Positions 35,133 to 44,593 of a stretch of 64,000 nucleotides of DNA are shown in pieces (position 1 is the stretch's first letter; the number at the start of each line of letters is the position of its first letter). The translations under genes and the position numbers were made by a program. Below the pieces are notes generated by a model. The model was not told the DNA's origin, made no database searches, and saw only the letters and a list, made by a program, of their open reading frames with translations. Origin of the DNA: Pseudogracilibacillus auburnensis (GTDB taxonomy: Bacteria; Bacillota; Bacilli; Bacillales; Amphibacillaceae); assembly GCF_003201975.1 (NCBI RefSeq), contig NZ_QJJQ01000006.1, positions 186,001 through 250,000 on the forward strand, given 5' to 3'.

Positions 35133-36146
35133 ATGAGAAAATTAATTGGAATATTCGCAATTTTTACATTACTAATCGTTGCCGCTTGTGGAGATTCAGA
35201 TGCAAGTAGTAAAAGTGCGGAAAGTAGTTCTACAGATGAACCATACACGATAACTATTTCTAACTCAGTTGAAGAGGATTCAGCACTGCATGAAGGATTA
35301 ATGAAGTTTAAAGAAGTTGCTGAGGAAAAATCAGATGGTCGATTACAAGTGGAAGTATTTTCAAACGCTGAGCTCTATTCATCTGAAAGAGAAGCGATTG
35401 AAGCAGTACAGGCTGGTAATATAGAAGCAGCTAGTCCAGCCACAGCACCACTGGCAAATTTTGCTGAAGAATTCATGGTGCTCGATCTCTTATTTTTATT
35501 CGATGATGTAGATGAAGCTAATGCTGCTTTAGACGGCGAATTAGGGGATAAGTTAAATGAGAGTTTGGAAACTGTTCAGTTAAAAGGTTTAGGTTGGGGT
35601 AGTGCTGGGATGACGCAACTAACAAATAATGCTCAACCAATTGAAGGAATGGAAGATTTTGATGGCCTAAAAATTAGAACAATGGAAAATAATATCCATT
35701 TAGATAGCTTAAGTGAATTGGGTGCAAACCCGCAACCTTATGCTTTTGGGGAATTATATTCCGCCTTACAGCAAAATATTTTTGACGGAATGCAGACAAC
35801 AGGTCAGCTAATTGAAAGCTCAAAAGTATTTGAGGTACAGAAGTATATGACGATTATGGATCATTCTTTTACGGCAGAGGCTTTGATCATGAACAAAGAT
35901 TTTTATGAGTCTTTACCTGAGGAATTACAAGCAGTACTTGATGAAGCTGGCGCAGCATTTACAGAACATGAAAGACAAGTTTCTAAAGAACGTGACGAGA
36001 AAGCGATCGAGTTTTTAAAAGAAAACTTGGAAGTAAATGTACTTTCTGATGAAGCGAAAGCTGAAATTATTGAAGCATTACAACCTGTTTATGAAAAATA
36101 TGAAGCAGAAATTGGACAGGAACTCGTCGATCTAGCTAGACAATAG
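35133..36146 (+). CDS. TRAP transporter substrate-binding lipoprotein (DctP family)
   Basis: 337 residues. Signal peptide with lipobox VAAC and lipid-modified Cys19, then a DctP fold: EGLMKFKEVAEEKSDGRLQVEVFSNAEL is split around the first strand, and GLKIRTMENNIHLDSLSELG contains the arginine that in this family salt-bridges the ligand carboxylate. The ligand is thus an organic acid. The start is ATG 35133, after GGGAGG. It heads a transport and metabolism operon with dctQ, dctM, a HisC-like gene and a 2-hydroxyacid dehydrogenase gene. Confidence 0.9.
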   Translation: MRKLIGIFAIFTLLIVAACGDSDASSKSAESSSTDEPYTITISNSVEEDSALHEGLMKFKEVAEEKSDGRLQVEVFSNAELYSSEREAIEAVQAGNIEAASPATAPLANFAEEFMVLDLLFLFDDVDEANAALDGELGDKLNESLETVQLKGLGWGSAGMTQLTNNAQPIEGMEDFDGLKIRTMENNIHLDSLSELGANPQPYAFGELYSALQQNIFDGMQTTGQLIESSKVFEVQKYMTIMDHSFTAEALIMNKDFYESLPEELQAVLDEAGAAFTEHERQVSKERDEKAIEFLKENLEVNVLSDEAKAEIIEALQPVYEKYEAEIGQELVDLARQ

Positions 36147-36211
36147 TGTTAAACATAGTATCTCTTATCATAATCAGATAAGGATGGACAATAAATAAAT
36201 AGTAATAAAAA

Positions 36212-36249
36212 TCCCGATTGCTATTTCCTGTAAATAACGATCGGGTTTA
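36212..36249 (+). terminator. Intra-operon attenuator hairpin after dctP
   Basis: CCCGATTGCTATTT and AAATAACGATCGGG pair (with G-U pairs) around CCTGT, followed by TTTAC. Such a hairpin after a binding-protein gene favours more binding protein than permease. Confidence 0.6.
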
Positions 36250-36294
36250 CTTACTTCATAGACGATGGAAAATTAATTACGGGAGGATGAAAAT

Positions 36295-36798
36295 GTGAAA
36301 ATACTTAACCTTATAAGGAAACTTGAGGAGATTTTATTAGTATCTTCCATGGTTATTATTTTAGCTTTAATATTTAGTCAAGCATTGTTTCGATATTTTT
36401 TGGGCAGTGGTCTCATTTGGGGAGAAGAATTAGCTAGATATATTCATGTAGCTCAAGTTTGGCTTGGTGCTAGTTTAGCGATCAAAACCGGAGGACATAT
36501 CCGAGTTACTTTTCTACGGGATATGTTCGGTGAAAAATTGAAAAAGTACATTGATTTATTGGCAACGATCTTATTTTTTATTTTTGCTCTCTTTATTGCA
36601 ATAAAAGGCACGGACTTTATCCTTCAATTAATGAATACAGGACAAAAAGCTCCCTCTATGGGAATTTTAATGGCCATTCCATATACGGTAATTCCGATTG
36701 GAGGATTTCTCATGGCTCTTCGGTTGATTCAACAATTTAGATCCATTTTGAAGGGTGATTTAGTGGAAGATGACGGGTTAGAAGGGGTGAAAGAATGA
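36295..36798 (+). CDS. TRAP transporter small permease (DctQ family)
   Basis: 167 residues with four membrane helices. The motif FRYFLGSGLIWGEELARYIHVAQVWLGA after helix two, broken here by the family's WxEE-type WGEELARY, is the DctQ signature. It anchors the complex beside the large subunit. The start is a GTG at 36295, eight bases after GGGAGG; an ATG two bases earlier is out of frame. It overlaps dctM by four bases (ATGA). Confidence 0.9.
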   Translation: MKILNLIRKLEEILLVSSMVIILALIFSQALFRYFLGSGLIWGEELARYIHVAQVWLGASLAIKTGGHIRVTFLRDMFGEKLKKYIDLLATILFFIFALFIAIKGTDFILQLMNTGQKAPSMGILMAIPYTVIPIGGFLMALRLIQQFRSILKGDLVEDDGLEGVKE

Positions 36799-38075
36799 CA
36801 ATTGCAATCTTATTTATAAGCTTTTTTGTCCTTATGTTAATCGGTGTTCCTATTGCTATTTCTTTGGGAGCGTCAACCTTATTTACGATGATTTTTGCAA
36901 CTAAACTACCGTTGGGATCTATTGTTCAACAAGCTTTTACATCTCTTGATTCTTTTTCATTATTAGCAATACCACTATTTATTTTAGCTGGCGTATTGAT
37001 GGGGCAAGGTGGAGTCTCCAAACGGTTATTAAGACTTGCTGAAGTATTAGTAGGGTATTTAGTAGGGGGGCTTGCTATCGGTACAGTGCTGGCAAGTATG
37101 TTCTTTGCTGCAATTTCGGGTTCAGGACCAGCGACGGTAGCTGCGATCGGTTCCTTTATGATTCCATCCATGGCTCAGAAAGGATATCGCACAGATTTTG
37201 CAGCAGCTGTTACAGCAACAGCCGGATCAATCGGTGTCATTTTACCGCCAAGTATACCGTTTATTATGTTTGGAATTATCGGAGGAGTATCGATTGGTTC
37301 ACTATTCCTTGCTGGTATCATTCCAGGAATTTTAGTTGGAATAGCCCTTATGATTGTCTCTTATGGGATTGCGAAAAAAGAAGGTTTTCCGACAGAAGGA
37401 AAATTCCCGACTTTTATGGACGTATTGAAAGCAATTAATTATGCAAAATGGGCATTGTTAATCCCAGTAGTCATTTTAGGTGGAATATACAGTGGATTGT
37501 TTTCTCCGACAGAGTCAGCAGCAGTAGCTTGTATTTATTCACTAATTATCGGACTTTTTGTTTATAAAGAATTAACATTTAAAAAATTGTATGATGTTTT
37601 TTTAGAAGCGACATTGATGAATATCCCAGTAGTTATCATTATCAGTTTTTCCATTTCGTTTGCTTATTTACTTAGTATTGAAAGAATCCCAGGTACAATC
37701 GCACAGTTTATTACTGGAATATCAGATAATATGATCATTACGATGATCTTAATTAGTCTTTTTTTACTTGTTGTTGGGATGTTTATCGATACGATTTCAT
37801 CTGTCGTTATCCTCACACCGATTTTACTACCAGTTGCTCAAGCGGTGGGCATCGATCCAATTCACTTTGGGGTCATTATGGTATGTAACTTAGCGGTTGG
37901 ATATGTGACACCACCTTTAGGTGTAAACTTATTTGTCGCATCGCATATTAGCAAAGTTTCGGTGGAACGGATATCACGAGCACTTATTCCATTTGTGATA
38001 GCAATGGTTGTGACGATTATTATTATCATCTTAATCCCGCAATTATCTACTTTTATACCGAGTTTAAGTAATTAG
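36795..38075 (+). CDS. TRAP transporter large permease (DctM family)
   Basis: 426 residues with about twelve membrane helices. Family hallmarks are LLAIPLFILAGVLMGQGGVS, FFAAISGSGPATVAAIGS, TATAGSIGVILPPSIPFIMF and, near the end, DTISSVVILTPILLPVAQ. It uses an ion gradient to import the carboxylate delivered by the binding protein. It begins with an ATGA overlap on dctQ and is followed after 20 bases by the HisC-like gene. Confidence 0.95.
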   Translation: MTIAILFISFFVLMLIGVPIAISLGASTLFTMIFATKLPLGSIVQQAFTSLDSFSLLAIPLFILAGVLMGQGGVSKRLLRLAEVLVGYLVGGLAIGTVLASMFFAAISGSGPATVAAIGSFMIPSMAQKGYRTDFAAAVTATAGSIGVILPPSIPFIMFGIIGGVSIGSLFLAGIIPGILVGIALMIVSYGIAKKEGFPTEGKFPTFMDVLKAINYAKWALLIPVVILGGIYSGLFSPTESAAVACIYSLIIGLFVYKELTFKKLYDVFLEATLMNIPVVIIISFSISFAYLLSIERIPGTIAQFITGISDNMIITMILISLFLLVVGMFIDTISSVVILTPILLPVAQAVGIDPIHFGVIMVCNLAVGYVTPPLGVNLFVASHISKVSVERISRALIPFVIAMVVTIIIIILIPQLSTFIPSLSN

Positions 38076-38095
38076 AATTAAGAGGAGCTGATAAA

Positions 38096-39190
38096 ATGAT
38101 TAGAAATGAAATGAGATGGAGAAAGAGTGTGCAAGAAATAGCTCCATATGTACCAGGGAAATCAATTGAAGAAGTAAAAGAAGAACTCAAATTAGAAGCA
38201 GTCCATCGACTTGCTTCAAATGAAAACCCGCTAGGGCCGTCATTGAAAGCACAAGAAGCCATACAAAATGCAATGACGAGTAGTCATTTATATCCAGATG
38301 CTTCGGCAAAAAAACTAAGGCAGCGACTTGCCACTTTATATCATGTCCATCCGGACGAAGTACTGACAGGCAATGGGGCGGACAATGTTATATCACTAGT
38401 CATCAGCGCTTATGTGAATGAGGGCGATGAAGTATTGTACTGCAGTCCTACTTTTCCGGCTTATCGTTCTGCAACATTATTAATGGGTGGGAAGCCTGTT
38501 GAACTACCGTTAACAGTAGATTGGACGTTTGATTTAGAAGCATTGAAGCAGAACATTACCGAAAGAACAAAATTAATTTTTATTTGTAATCCAAATAATC
38601 CGACAGGAACAATAGTAGATTCAGAGTCATTGGAACAATTTATAAAAGCTGTTCCGAAACATGTGACTGTCGTTTTGGACGAAGCCTATATAGAATATGT
38701 CCACAAAGAGAATTATAAAACTGGCATTGACTTCTTTAAAGATGGGTATCCAATCATTACGATTCGAACCTTTTCTAAATTTTATAGTCTAGCAGGATTA
38801 CGAGTCGGCTATGCTATTGCTTCTGAAGAAAGATTACAACCTATTTTACGTCTCAGAGAACCATTTGCATGTAATCGGATTGCCATTGAGGCGGCTATGG
38901 CGACATTAGATGATACTGACTTTACCAAGCGTCATTTTGACATGAATGAAGCAGAAAAACATAGTCTTAAGGAAGAATTAACAAAATTGGGTTTTACGGT
39001 TTATCCTTCCTCTACCAATTTCTTATTCGTACATGTCAAAAGAGATGCGAAAGTAATATTTGATGCATTACTACAAAAAGGGATTATTATCCGCCCATGT
39101 AAACCATGGGGATATGACGAATATGTCCGGATTTCTATAGGAACGAAAGAACAGAATGATTTGTTAATTGATACGTTAAAAACGATGTAG
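38096..39190 (+). CDS. Histidinol-phosphate-aminotransferase-like PLP enzyme (HisC family)
   Basis: 364 residues, fold type I class II aminotransferase. Seen: LASNENPLGPS, the PLP loop in LTGNGADNVIS, CNPNNPTGT, LDEAYIEY, the lysine segment RTFSKFYSLAGLRVGY and the C-terminal arginine in VRISIGTKEQN. HisC enzymes also transaminate aromatic amino acids. In this operon, with a TRAP importer and a 2-hydroxyacid dehydrogenase, it is more likely catabolic, interconverting a 2-oxo acid and an amino acid; imidazole pyruvate to histidine would suit the neighbouring hut genes. No histidine biosynthesis genes are near. GAGGAG precedes the ATG. Confidence 0.85.
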   Translation: MIRNEMRWRKSVQEIAPYVPGKSIEEVKEELKLEAVHRLASNENPLGPSLKAQEAIQNAMTSSHLYPDASAKKLRQRLATLYHVHPDEVLTGNGADNVISLVISAYVNEGDEVLYCSPTFPAYRSATLLMGGKPVELPLTVDWTFDLEALKQNITERTKLIFICNPNNPTGTIVDSESLEQFIKAVPKHVTVVLDEAYIEYVHKENYKTGIDFFKDGYPIITIRTFSKFYSLAGLRVGYAIASEERLQPILRLREPFACNRIAIEAAMATLDDTDFTKRHFDMNEAEKHSLKEELTKLGFTVYPSSTNFLFVHVKRDAKVIFDALLQKGIIIRPCKPWGYDEYVRISIGTKEQNDLLIDTLKTM

Positions 39191-39204
39191 GAGGACTTGA
39201 TTTT

Positions 39205-40182
39205 ATGGTGAAAAAAGTATGGATTTTAGATGATGAATGGTTTACACATGAATTAGAAGAAGAAATTTATACAAAACATGGCATTGAATATAAAGTGACA
39301 AGAAGTGAATCGGTGAAGGACGATTTAGAGACTTTCGGGAAAGATGCGGACGGGATTGTTGCCCAAGTTGGATTTCCTTGTGGAGAAGAAATTATTTCAC
39401 GGTTAACAAAATGTAAAATCATTGCCTCTTCTGGAGTTGGATTTAATCATATTGACATGAAGAGAGCGACGGAAAAAGGAATTTATGTAACGAATATGGC
39501 GGATTATTGTATTGGTGAAGTATCCGATCACACGATAGCACTTGCGTTAGTCGTTGCTAGAAGACTTCGTGCTTATAATGAACAAGTACGAAATGGGGAT
39601 TGGAATCCATTAGATACATTACCTATACGTAGATTGCAAGGTAGGACAGTAGGACTACTCGGTTTTGGACGAATTGCAAAAGAAGTCGCAAAAAAGTTTA
39701 AGGTATTCGGCGTACATGTCATTGCGCATGATAAGTTTGTACCAAAAAAAGCTTTTGTGGAACTTGGGGTGGAATCCGTTTCTTTGGATGAGTTGTTAGA
39801 ACGATCAAACATCTTAAGTTTACATGTTCCATTAACAGGAGAAACGGAAGGAATGATTAATTATGAACGGCTGAAGCAGCTGGAAAAAGGTTCGATCATT
39901 ATTAATACATGTAGAGGTGCTATTGTTATGGAAGATGACTTAATTCGCGTGATGAAGGAAAGGCATCTTGCTGGAGTTGGTTTGGACGTGCTTATGGAGG
40001 AGCCGCCGAAAGAGGATTTAGAATTGCTTCATATGGATGAGGTTTATGTTACACCACATTCCTCATATGTGTCAGTGGAATCAGAATATGAACTTCGTTC
40101 CCGAACATCTTTAAATGTCATTCGAGCAATAGAAGGAGAAGTTCCAGAGTTTGTGTTGAATGATGTGAAACAGCGAGCATAA
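39205..40182 (+). CDS. D-isomer-specific 2-hydroxyacid dehydrogenase (CtBP-like)
   Basis: 325 residues. NAD-binding LLGFGRIAKEVAKKFKVFG in the Rossmann domain, catalytic arginine in INTCRGAIVMEDDLI, glutamate in GLDVLMEEPP and histidine in YVTPHSSYVS are all present. The family oxidises D-2-hydroxy acids or reduces 2-oxo acids. Together with the HisC-like enzyme encoded 14 bases upstream it could convert a D-2-hydroxy acid to an L-amino acid. The substrate is unknown; D-imidazole lactate and aromatic lactates are candidates. AGGAGG precedes the ATG by 10 bases. Confidence 0.85.
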   Translation: MVKKVWILDDEWFTHELEEEIYTKHGIEYKVTRSESVKDDLETFGKDADGIVAQVGFPCGEEIISRLTKCKIIASSGVGFNHIDMKRATEKGIYVTNMADYCIGEVSDHTIALALVVARRLRAYNEQVRNGDWNPLDTLPIRRLQGRTVGLLGFGRIAKEVAKKFKVFGVHVIAHDKFVPKKAFVELGVESVSLDELLERSNILSLHVPLTGETEGMINYERLKQLEKGSIIINTCRGAIVMEDDLIRVMKERHLAGVGLDVLMEEPPKEDLELLHMDEVYVTPHSSYVSVESEYELRSRTSLNVIRAIEGEVPEFVLNDVKQRA

Positions 40183-40464
40183 AGACGAATGATAAAAGAT
40201 AAAGATAAGAATCCGTTGTCCGAATTTCGGCCATCTAAAGTTGCCCAAGTCTTACGGTAAAAGGTTTACCTTGTGTTTAAACAGATGGTAGTGTAGGTGA
40301 TCTAGCAAATGCAGTCACTGGATCATACCTTCGCTGAAAAAACAATAATAGTAGCATTGTCTAATTTGAGCGGATTCTTATTTCTACTACGAATGCTAAC
40401 TATTGATTATATTTCTATTACCCTGGGTGACATTAATACTTATTCACTGAACGAAGTAATACAA
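40183..40464. other. Gap between convergent TRAP operon and LysR gene
   Basis: No gene is supported; an open frame at 40309 lacks a ribosome site. A small hairpin GGTAAA/TTTACC at 40256-40270 could act as a weak terminator. Confidence 0.4.
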
Positions 40465-41364
40465 TTAATCATTATAAATAGATTTTTCAAAGAAATCGTT
40501 CGTAATATTAATAAATTGTTCAATAACTGGTGGTAAGTATCGATTTTTTAAACAGGCAATATAGACCGTTCTTGATAAGTTAGCATTTGTAATTCTTTTA
40601 TATGAAAATGCAGAATGGTTAATCGATTTTATATAATTTTCAGGGACGATTGTAATCCCAAGTCCTTCCTCTACCAATGAACAAGCGGTTTCAAATCGTT
40701 CAATTTCAAAATGAATATTTGGATTAATACCTGTTTTACGGAATGCATTTAATATATCTTGGCGTGTTTGAAATCCCTCTTTACAAATAATAAACTCTTC
40801 CTCTTCCAGGTCATTAATGGAGATAGCTTGGATATGTTGCAGACGATGACCTTTCGGAAATAATGCAACTAAATTCTCTTTATAGATGGGGACGGTTAAT
40901 ATCTCGTCATTTTCGAAGTGCTGGTTCGTGATGGCAAGATGAATTTTATAATTTTGCAATGCTGTTTCCACTTGCCTTAAGCCAAGCACTTCTAGTAGTT
41001 TAATATGCACTTCAGGGTTTGATTCACGATAAGTCACAATTACTTTCGGTAACCAGAATTTTACCGATTCGATCGTACCAATTTTCAATTCTAGAGGACC
41101 TTCATTTTTTAACCGAGTCATTTCTTTTTGGACATGTTCAAAATGATTCAATAATTTATTTGATTCTTTATATAAAATTTCTCCCTCTCTTGTTAGTGAA
41201 ATTTTCCTTGTGCTTCTTTCGAATAGAGAGAGCCCCATATTATCTTCTAATTTCTTTATAGCCGAACTTAACGATGGCTGGGAAATATGTAAAGCCTTGG
41301 CGGCTTGAGTAAATGTTCCCTTATCGACTAATGTGGTGAAATATAATAATAGTCTGTGATCCAT
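40465..41364 (-). CDS. LysR-family transcriptional regulator
   Basis: 299 residues. N-terminal helix-turn-helix FTQAAKALHISQPSLSSAIKKLED at about 17-40, then a LysR substrate-binding domain from about 90 (LELKIGTIESVKFWLPKVI) with EEGLGITIVPE near the end. The start is ATG 41364, seven bases after AGGTGA, not the 41388 codon. It is convergent with the TRAP operon and divergent from hutG across 740 bases; either could be its target. LysR proteins usually respond to a pathway intermediate. Confidence 0.9.
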   Translation of the reverse strand: MDHRLLLYFTTLVDKGTFTQAAKALHISQPSLSSAIKKLEDNMGLSLFERSTRKISLTREGEILYKESNKLLNHFEHVQKEMTRLKNEGPLELKIGTIESVKFWLPKVIVTYRESNPEVHIKLLEVLGLRQVETALQNYKIHLAITNQHFENDEILTVPIYKENLVALFPKGHRLQHIQAISINDLEEEEFIICKEGFQTRQDILNAFRKTGINPNIHFEIERFETACSLVEEGLGITIVPENYIKSINHSAFSYKRITNANLSRTVYIACLKNRYLPPVIEQFINITNDFFEKSIYND

Positions 41365-41388
41365 ATGTAAGTCACCTGTCCTTAACAA

Positions 41389-42040
41389 TGATAAAAAATG
41401 ATTGTAATATTGTGGATGATTAAAAGACTAAAGTCGTGAAAGAGTATCGGCTGCATTTGTTCAATTAAAGTTAGTCGTATTGTGAACAATACCGATAATG
41501 GTACATCCTGTCCTATGCTGAAAAGGCGAATCTTGGTAATCAATGATAATCGTCCCATATTGACACTAGTAATCTTGTATGATGGCGTAGACTGAAAGGG
41601 TTCTAGACCACCAACAAAAAGCCCCATCTAAAGCGCCTTCATTCTTATATAATCAATTATAGCATGGTTTTCTGATTTCTATTTATTTATGGAGTTAAGC
41701 TACAGGCTTATATTGATTAACGTTTAAATAAAGGTTGATTATCTTCTCTACATTCTAGAATAGAAGGTGGCATTTTTCGTGTGAATCCCGCATTTCAGTT
41801 TTTAAGACAGCATTATTCGTAGCCCCCGTACTCCTTTCCATTAAACAGCTTTATTTTTACGGATGGGGTTTCCTCATAAGTCTTCATGAGCGTATTCTGG
41901 GAAACCAAGTACCAGCACGGAAAGTGTATACAAGGGAAATAATTAATAAATGATGCTCCCTTGAATATACAGACTCAAAACACTGTTTCATATCCAACTA
42001 TACAATATTTATAGATGAGAGCTATGCATTTATAGAATAA
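41389..42040. other. Gap upstream of the hut operon with an inverted repeat
   Basis: No gene is supported. At 41926-41970, GTATACAAGGGA and TCCCTTGAATATAC are imperfect inverted arms around a 19-base spacer, possibly an operator or terminator; AAAGTGTA at 41921 resembles the AAAAGTRCA motif found further downstream. Another imperfect repeat, GGTTTCC/GGAAACC, is at about 41867-41906. Confidence 0.4.
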
Positions 42041-42045
42041 TCGTA

Positions 42046-42075
42046 TTGGTATTAATAAATAGGATGAAATACAAT
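42046..42075 (+). promoter_or_regulatory. Sigma-A-like promoter for the hut operon
   Basis: TTGGTA (42046-42051), 18-base spacer, TACAAT (42070-42075), about 30 bases before the hutG start codon. Confidence 0.5.
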
Positions 42076-42105
42076 AATTAAAGAGAGATTTTTCGAGAGG
42101 AGTTG

Positions 42106-43053
42106 ATGGACTTGTTTTATGAATGGGCAGGTAGAATAGACAAAAATACAAAAGGAAAGCGCCTTCATCAGGTGGTTGAGAATACAAAAATAGATGATGT
42201 CGTAAAAAGTGATGAACGGCATATCGGAATCGTCGGATTTGAATGTGATGAAGGTGTAAAAAGAAATAAAGGTCGAATCGGAGCGGCCAAGGCTCCAAAT
42301 CATATTAGAAAATTACTTGGAAGTATTCCGTATCATTATGAGGTTAAGAGTGTGATAGATATAGGAAACATACAATGTTTAGACAATGATTTGGAAGCGG
42401 CGCAGTCTAATTTAGGGAAATACGTCGCAAAGCTGATCAATAAAAATTTCACCCCAATTATCTTAGGTGGTGGTCATGAAACGTTTTACGGTCATTACTT
42501 GGGAGCAAGAGAAGCGGTAGGGGATGATAAAAAAATCGGTATGATAAATTTAGATGCCCATTTTGATTTGCGTATGGATGAGATACCATCTTCGGGAACA
42601 ATGTTTCGGCAAATTTTAGAAAGTGATAAAAACGCTGAATATTTATGTGTAGGTCTGCAGGAATTAGGGAATATAGAGCAATTGTTTAAGACGGCTGAGG
42701 AGTTTGGTGTGGAATACATTTTTGAGACAGAGATCCAGCCTTTTGAGAAGACATTTGCTAAAATTGATGCGTTTGCTAAGAAGCAAGATTATGTGATTTA
42801 TACAATTTGTACGGATGTCATCAATCAAGCATATGCGCCAGGTGTGAGTGCTCCAGCACCATTTGGTCTTGAGCCAAAGACGGTTAGAGCAATAACAGAA
42901 CATGTTGTGAAACTGGATAATTTTTTGAGTTTTGATGTATCGGAAGTGAATCCAACCTTAGATGTGGCGGATCAAACAGCAAGATTAATAAGTTACGTCA
43001 TAGCGGAAACGTTCATGCATTTGAATAAAAAAAGTAAAAGAGGGAGGAAATGA
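42106..43053 (+). CDS. hutG: Formimidoylglutamase
   Basis: 315 residues, ureohydrolase fold; it splits N-formimino-L-glutamate into glutamate and formamide in the last Hut step. Manganese-site motifs are GGGHE at 121-125, DAHFD at 150-154 and, in the third motif, CTDV with Cys235 and Asp237 before AYAPGVSAP. The first Asp of the usual DxD is thus Cys, which may be a subfamily trait. GAGAGGAG precedes the start; ATG 42106 is only three bases from it, and a TTG at 42112 is an alternative. It heads hutG-hutH-hutI-hutU, unlike Bacillus subtilis, where hutP comes first. Confidence 0.9.
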   Translation: MDLFYEWAGRIDKNTKGKRLHQVVENTKIDDVVKSDERHIGIVGFECDEGVKRNKGRIGAAKAPNHIRKLLGSIPYHYEVKSVIDIGNIQCLDNDLEAAQSNLGKYVAKLINKNFTPIILGGGHETFYGHYLGAREAVGDDKKIGMINLDAHFDLRMDEIPSSGTMFRQILESDKNAEYLCVGLQELGNIEQLFKTAEEFGVEYIFETEIQPFEKTFAKIDAFAKKQDYVIYTICTDVINQAYAPGVSAPAPFGLEPKTVRAITEHVVKLDNFLSFDVSEVNPTLDVADQTARLISYVIAETFMHLNKKSKRGRK

Positions 43054-43054
43054 T

Positions 43055-44593
43055 ATGATAGAACTTACCGGAGATACACTTACAATTGGCGAATTAAAAG
43101 AAGTTTTATACGGTGATCGAAAAATACATATAGCAAAAAATAGCTTGACTAGAGTCGAAGCAAGCAGAGCAGCCGTAGATAAAATCGCACTGGGTGATGA
43201 ATCTGTCTACGGAATAAATACTGGGTTTGGTAAATTCAGTAATGTAAAAATAGCCGAAGAAAATGTGGAAACTCTCCAGTTGAATTTAATTCGTTCTCAT
43301 GCTTGTGGTGTTGGGGATCCTTTTCCAAGGATCGTTGCTAAAGCAATGATGATGTTACGGCTGAATGCGTTAGTAAAAGGATATTCAGGCGTCCGGGTAA
43401 AGGTTGTTGAGATGCTTACGAAATTGATTAATCGAAACATTATTCCTGTAGTTCCACAGCAAGGTTCATTAGGTGCCTCAGGTGATTTGGCACCACTTGC
43501 CCATTTAGCTTTAGTGTTAATTGGCGAAGGGCGCGTCTTTAATGAGTCGGGTGATATTGTCCCCGCTTTAGGAGTGTTGGAAAAGAATGGAATCAAGCCG
43601 ATTACATTACAGGCGAAAGAAGGGTTAGCTTTAATCAATGGAACCCAGACGATGACAGCCATGGCGGTTGTCAATTATATCGAAGCAGAACAACTCGCTT
43701 TGGATAGCGAATGGATTTCTGGAATGACATTTGAATCCCTTGAAGGTGTAATTGATGCATTTTTACCGGAGACACATGAAGTTCGTGGATACCCACAGCA
43801 AACAGCGGTTGCAAAAAGAATGTTGGACTGGCTACAAGGAAGTGAGTTAACGACTCGGCAAAATGAAAAAAGGGTACAAGATGCATATTCACTACGATGT
43901 ATTCCGCAAGTTCATGGGGCATCATGGCAAGTATTGGATTATGTAAAAGAAAAATTGGAAATCGAAATGAATGCGGCGACCGACAACCCACTTATATTTG
44001 ATAATGGAAAGACAGTGATCTCTGGTGGGAATTTTCATGGACAGCCTATTGCATTTGCGATGGACTTCTTAAAAATAGCGGTAGCGGAATTAGCAAATAT
44101 TTCCGAACGGCGAGTTGAGCGCTTAGTAAACACGCAGTTAAATGAAGATTTACCTGCATTCTTAAGTCCGGAACCAGGTTTACAGTCTGGGGCGATGATT
44201 ATGCAATATGTTGCGGCTTCCTTAGTTTCGGAAAATAAGACACTTGCCCATCCAGCAAGTGTGGATTCAATTCCATCATCAGCCAACCAAGAAGACCATG
44301 TAAGTATGGGAACGATTGGCTCAAGACATGCCGCAGACATCATTCAAAATAGCCGTAGAGTATTAACAATTGAGGCTATTTGTGCAATGCAGGCATTGGA
44401 ATATAAAGGAGTTGAAAAAGCATCTAAGAAAATAAGACAAAAATGGAATGCTGTAAATAGTATTGTCCCAAGTTTAAAAGAAGATAGAATTTTCCATCAA
44501 GATATTGATAACTTACATGATTATTTAAAGGAAATAAAGATAGATTTTCATATTCAAGGAGGAAATGAAGATGCCGAACGTATTATATATTAA
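43055..44593 (+). CDS. hutH: Histidine ammonia-lyase
   Basis: 512 residues, very like Bacillus subtilis HutH. The Ala141-Ser142-Gly143 triad that forms the MIO cofactor sits in [35 protein letters not shown] and [13 protein letters not shown] are the other active-site segments. It deaminates L-histidine to urocanate. The start lies one base after the hutG stop, with GGGAGG upstream, and the end overlaps hutI by 23 bases. Near-full agreement with the family makes a shift in substrate unlikely. Confidence 0.97.
   Translation: MIELTGDTLTIGELKEVLYGDRKIHIAKNSLTRVEASRAAVDKIALGDESVYGINTGFGKFSNVKIAEENVETLQLNLIRSHACGVGDPFPRIVAKAMMMLRLNALVKGYSGVRVKVVEMLTKLINRNIIPVVPQQGSLGASGDLAPLAHLALVLIGEGRVFNESGDIVPALGVLEKNGIKPITLQAKEGLALINGTQTMTAMAVVNYIEAEQLALDSEWISGMTFESLEGVIDAFLPETHEVRGYPQQTAVAKRMLDWLQGSELTTRQNEKRVQDAYSLRCIPQVHGASWQVLDYVKEKLEIEMNAATDNPLIFDNGKTVISGGNFHGQPIAFAMDFLKIAVAELANISERRVERLVNTQLNEDLPAFLSPEPGLQSGAMIMQYVAASLVSENKTLAHPASVDSIPSSANQEDHVSMGTIGSRHAADIIQNSRRVLTIEAICAMQALEYKGVEKASKKIRQKWNAVNSIVPSLKEDRIFHQDIDNLHDYLKEIKIDFHIQGGNEDAERIIY

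Noticed and set aside
41382-41627. 81-codon minus-strand open frame upstream of hutG, considered as a transposase remnant
   Set aside because: No DDE or other transposase motif and no terminal repeats could be seen.
42046-42105. HutP-type antiterminator leader before the hut operon
   Set aside because: No hutP gene, no run of UAG triplets and no terminator hairpin lie between the promoter and hutG.
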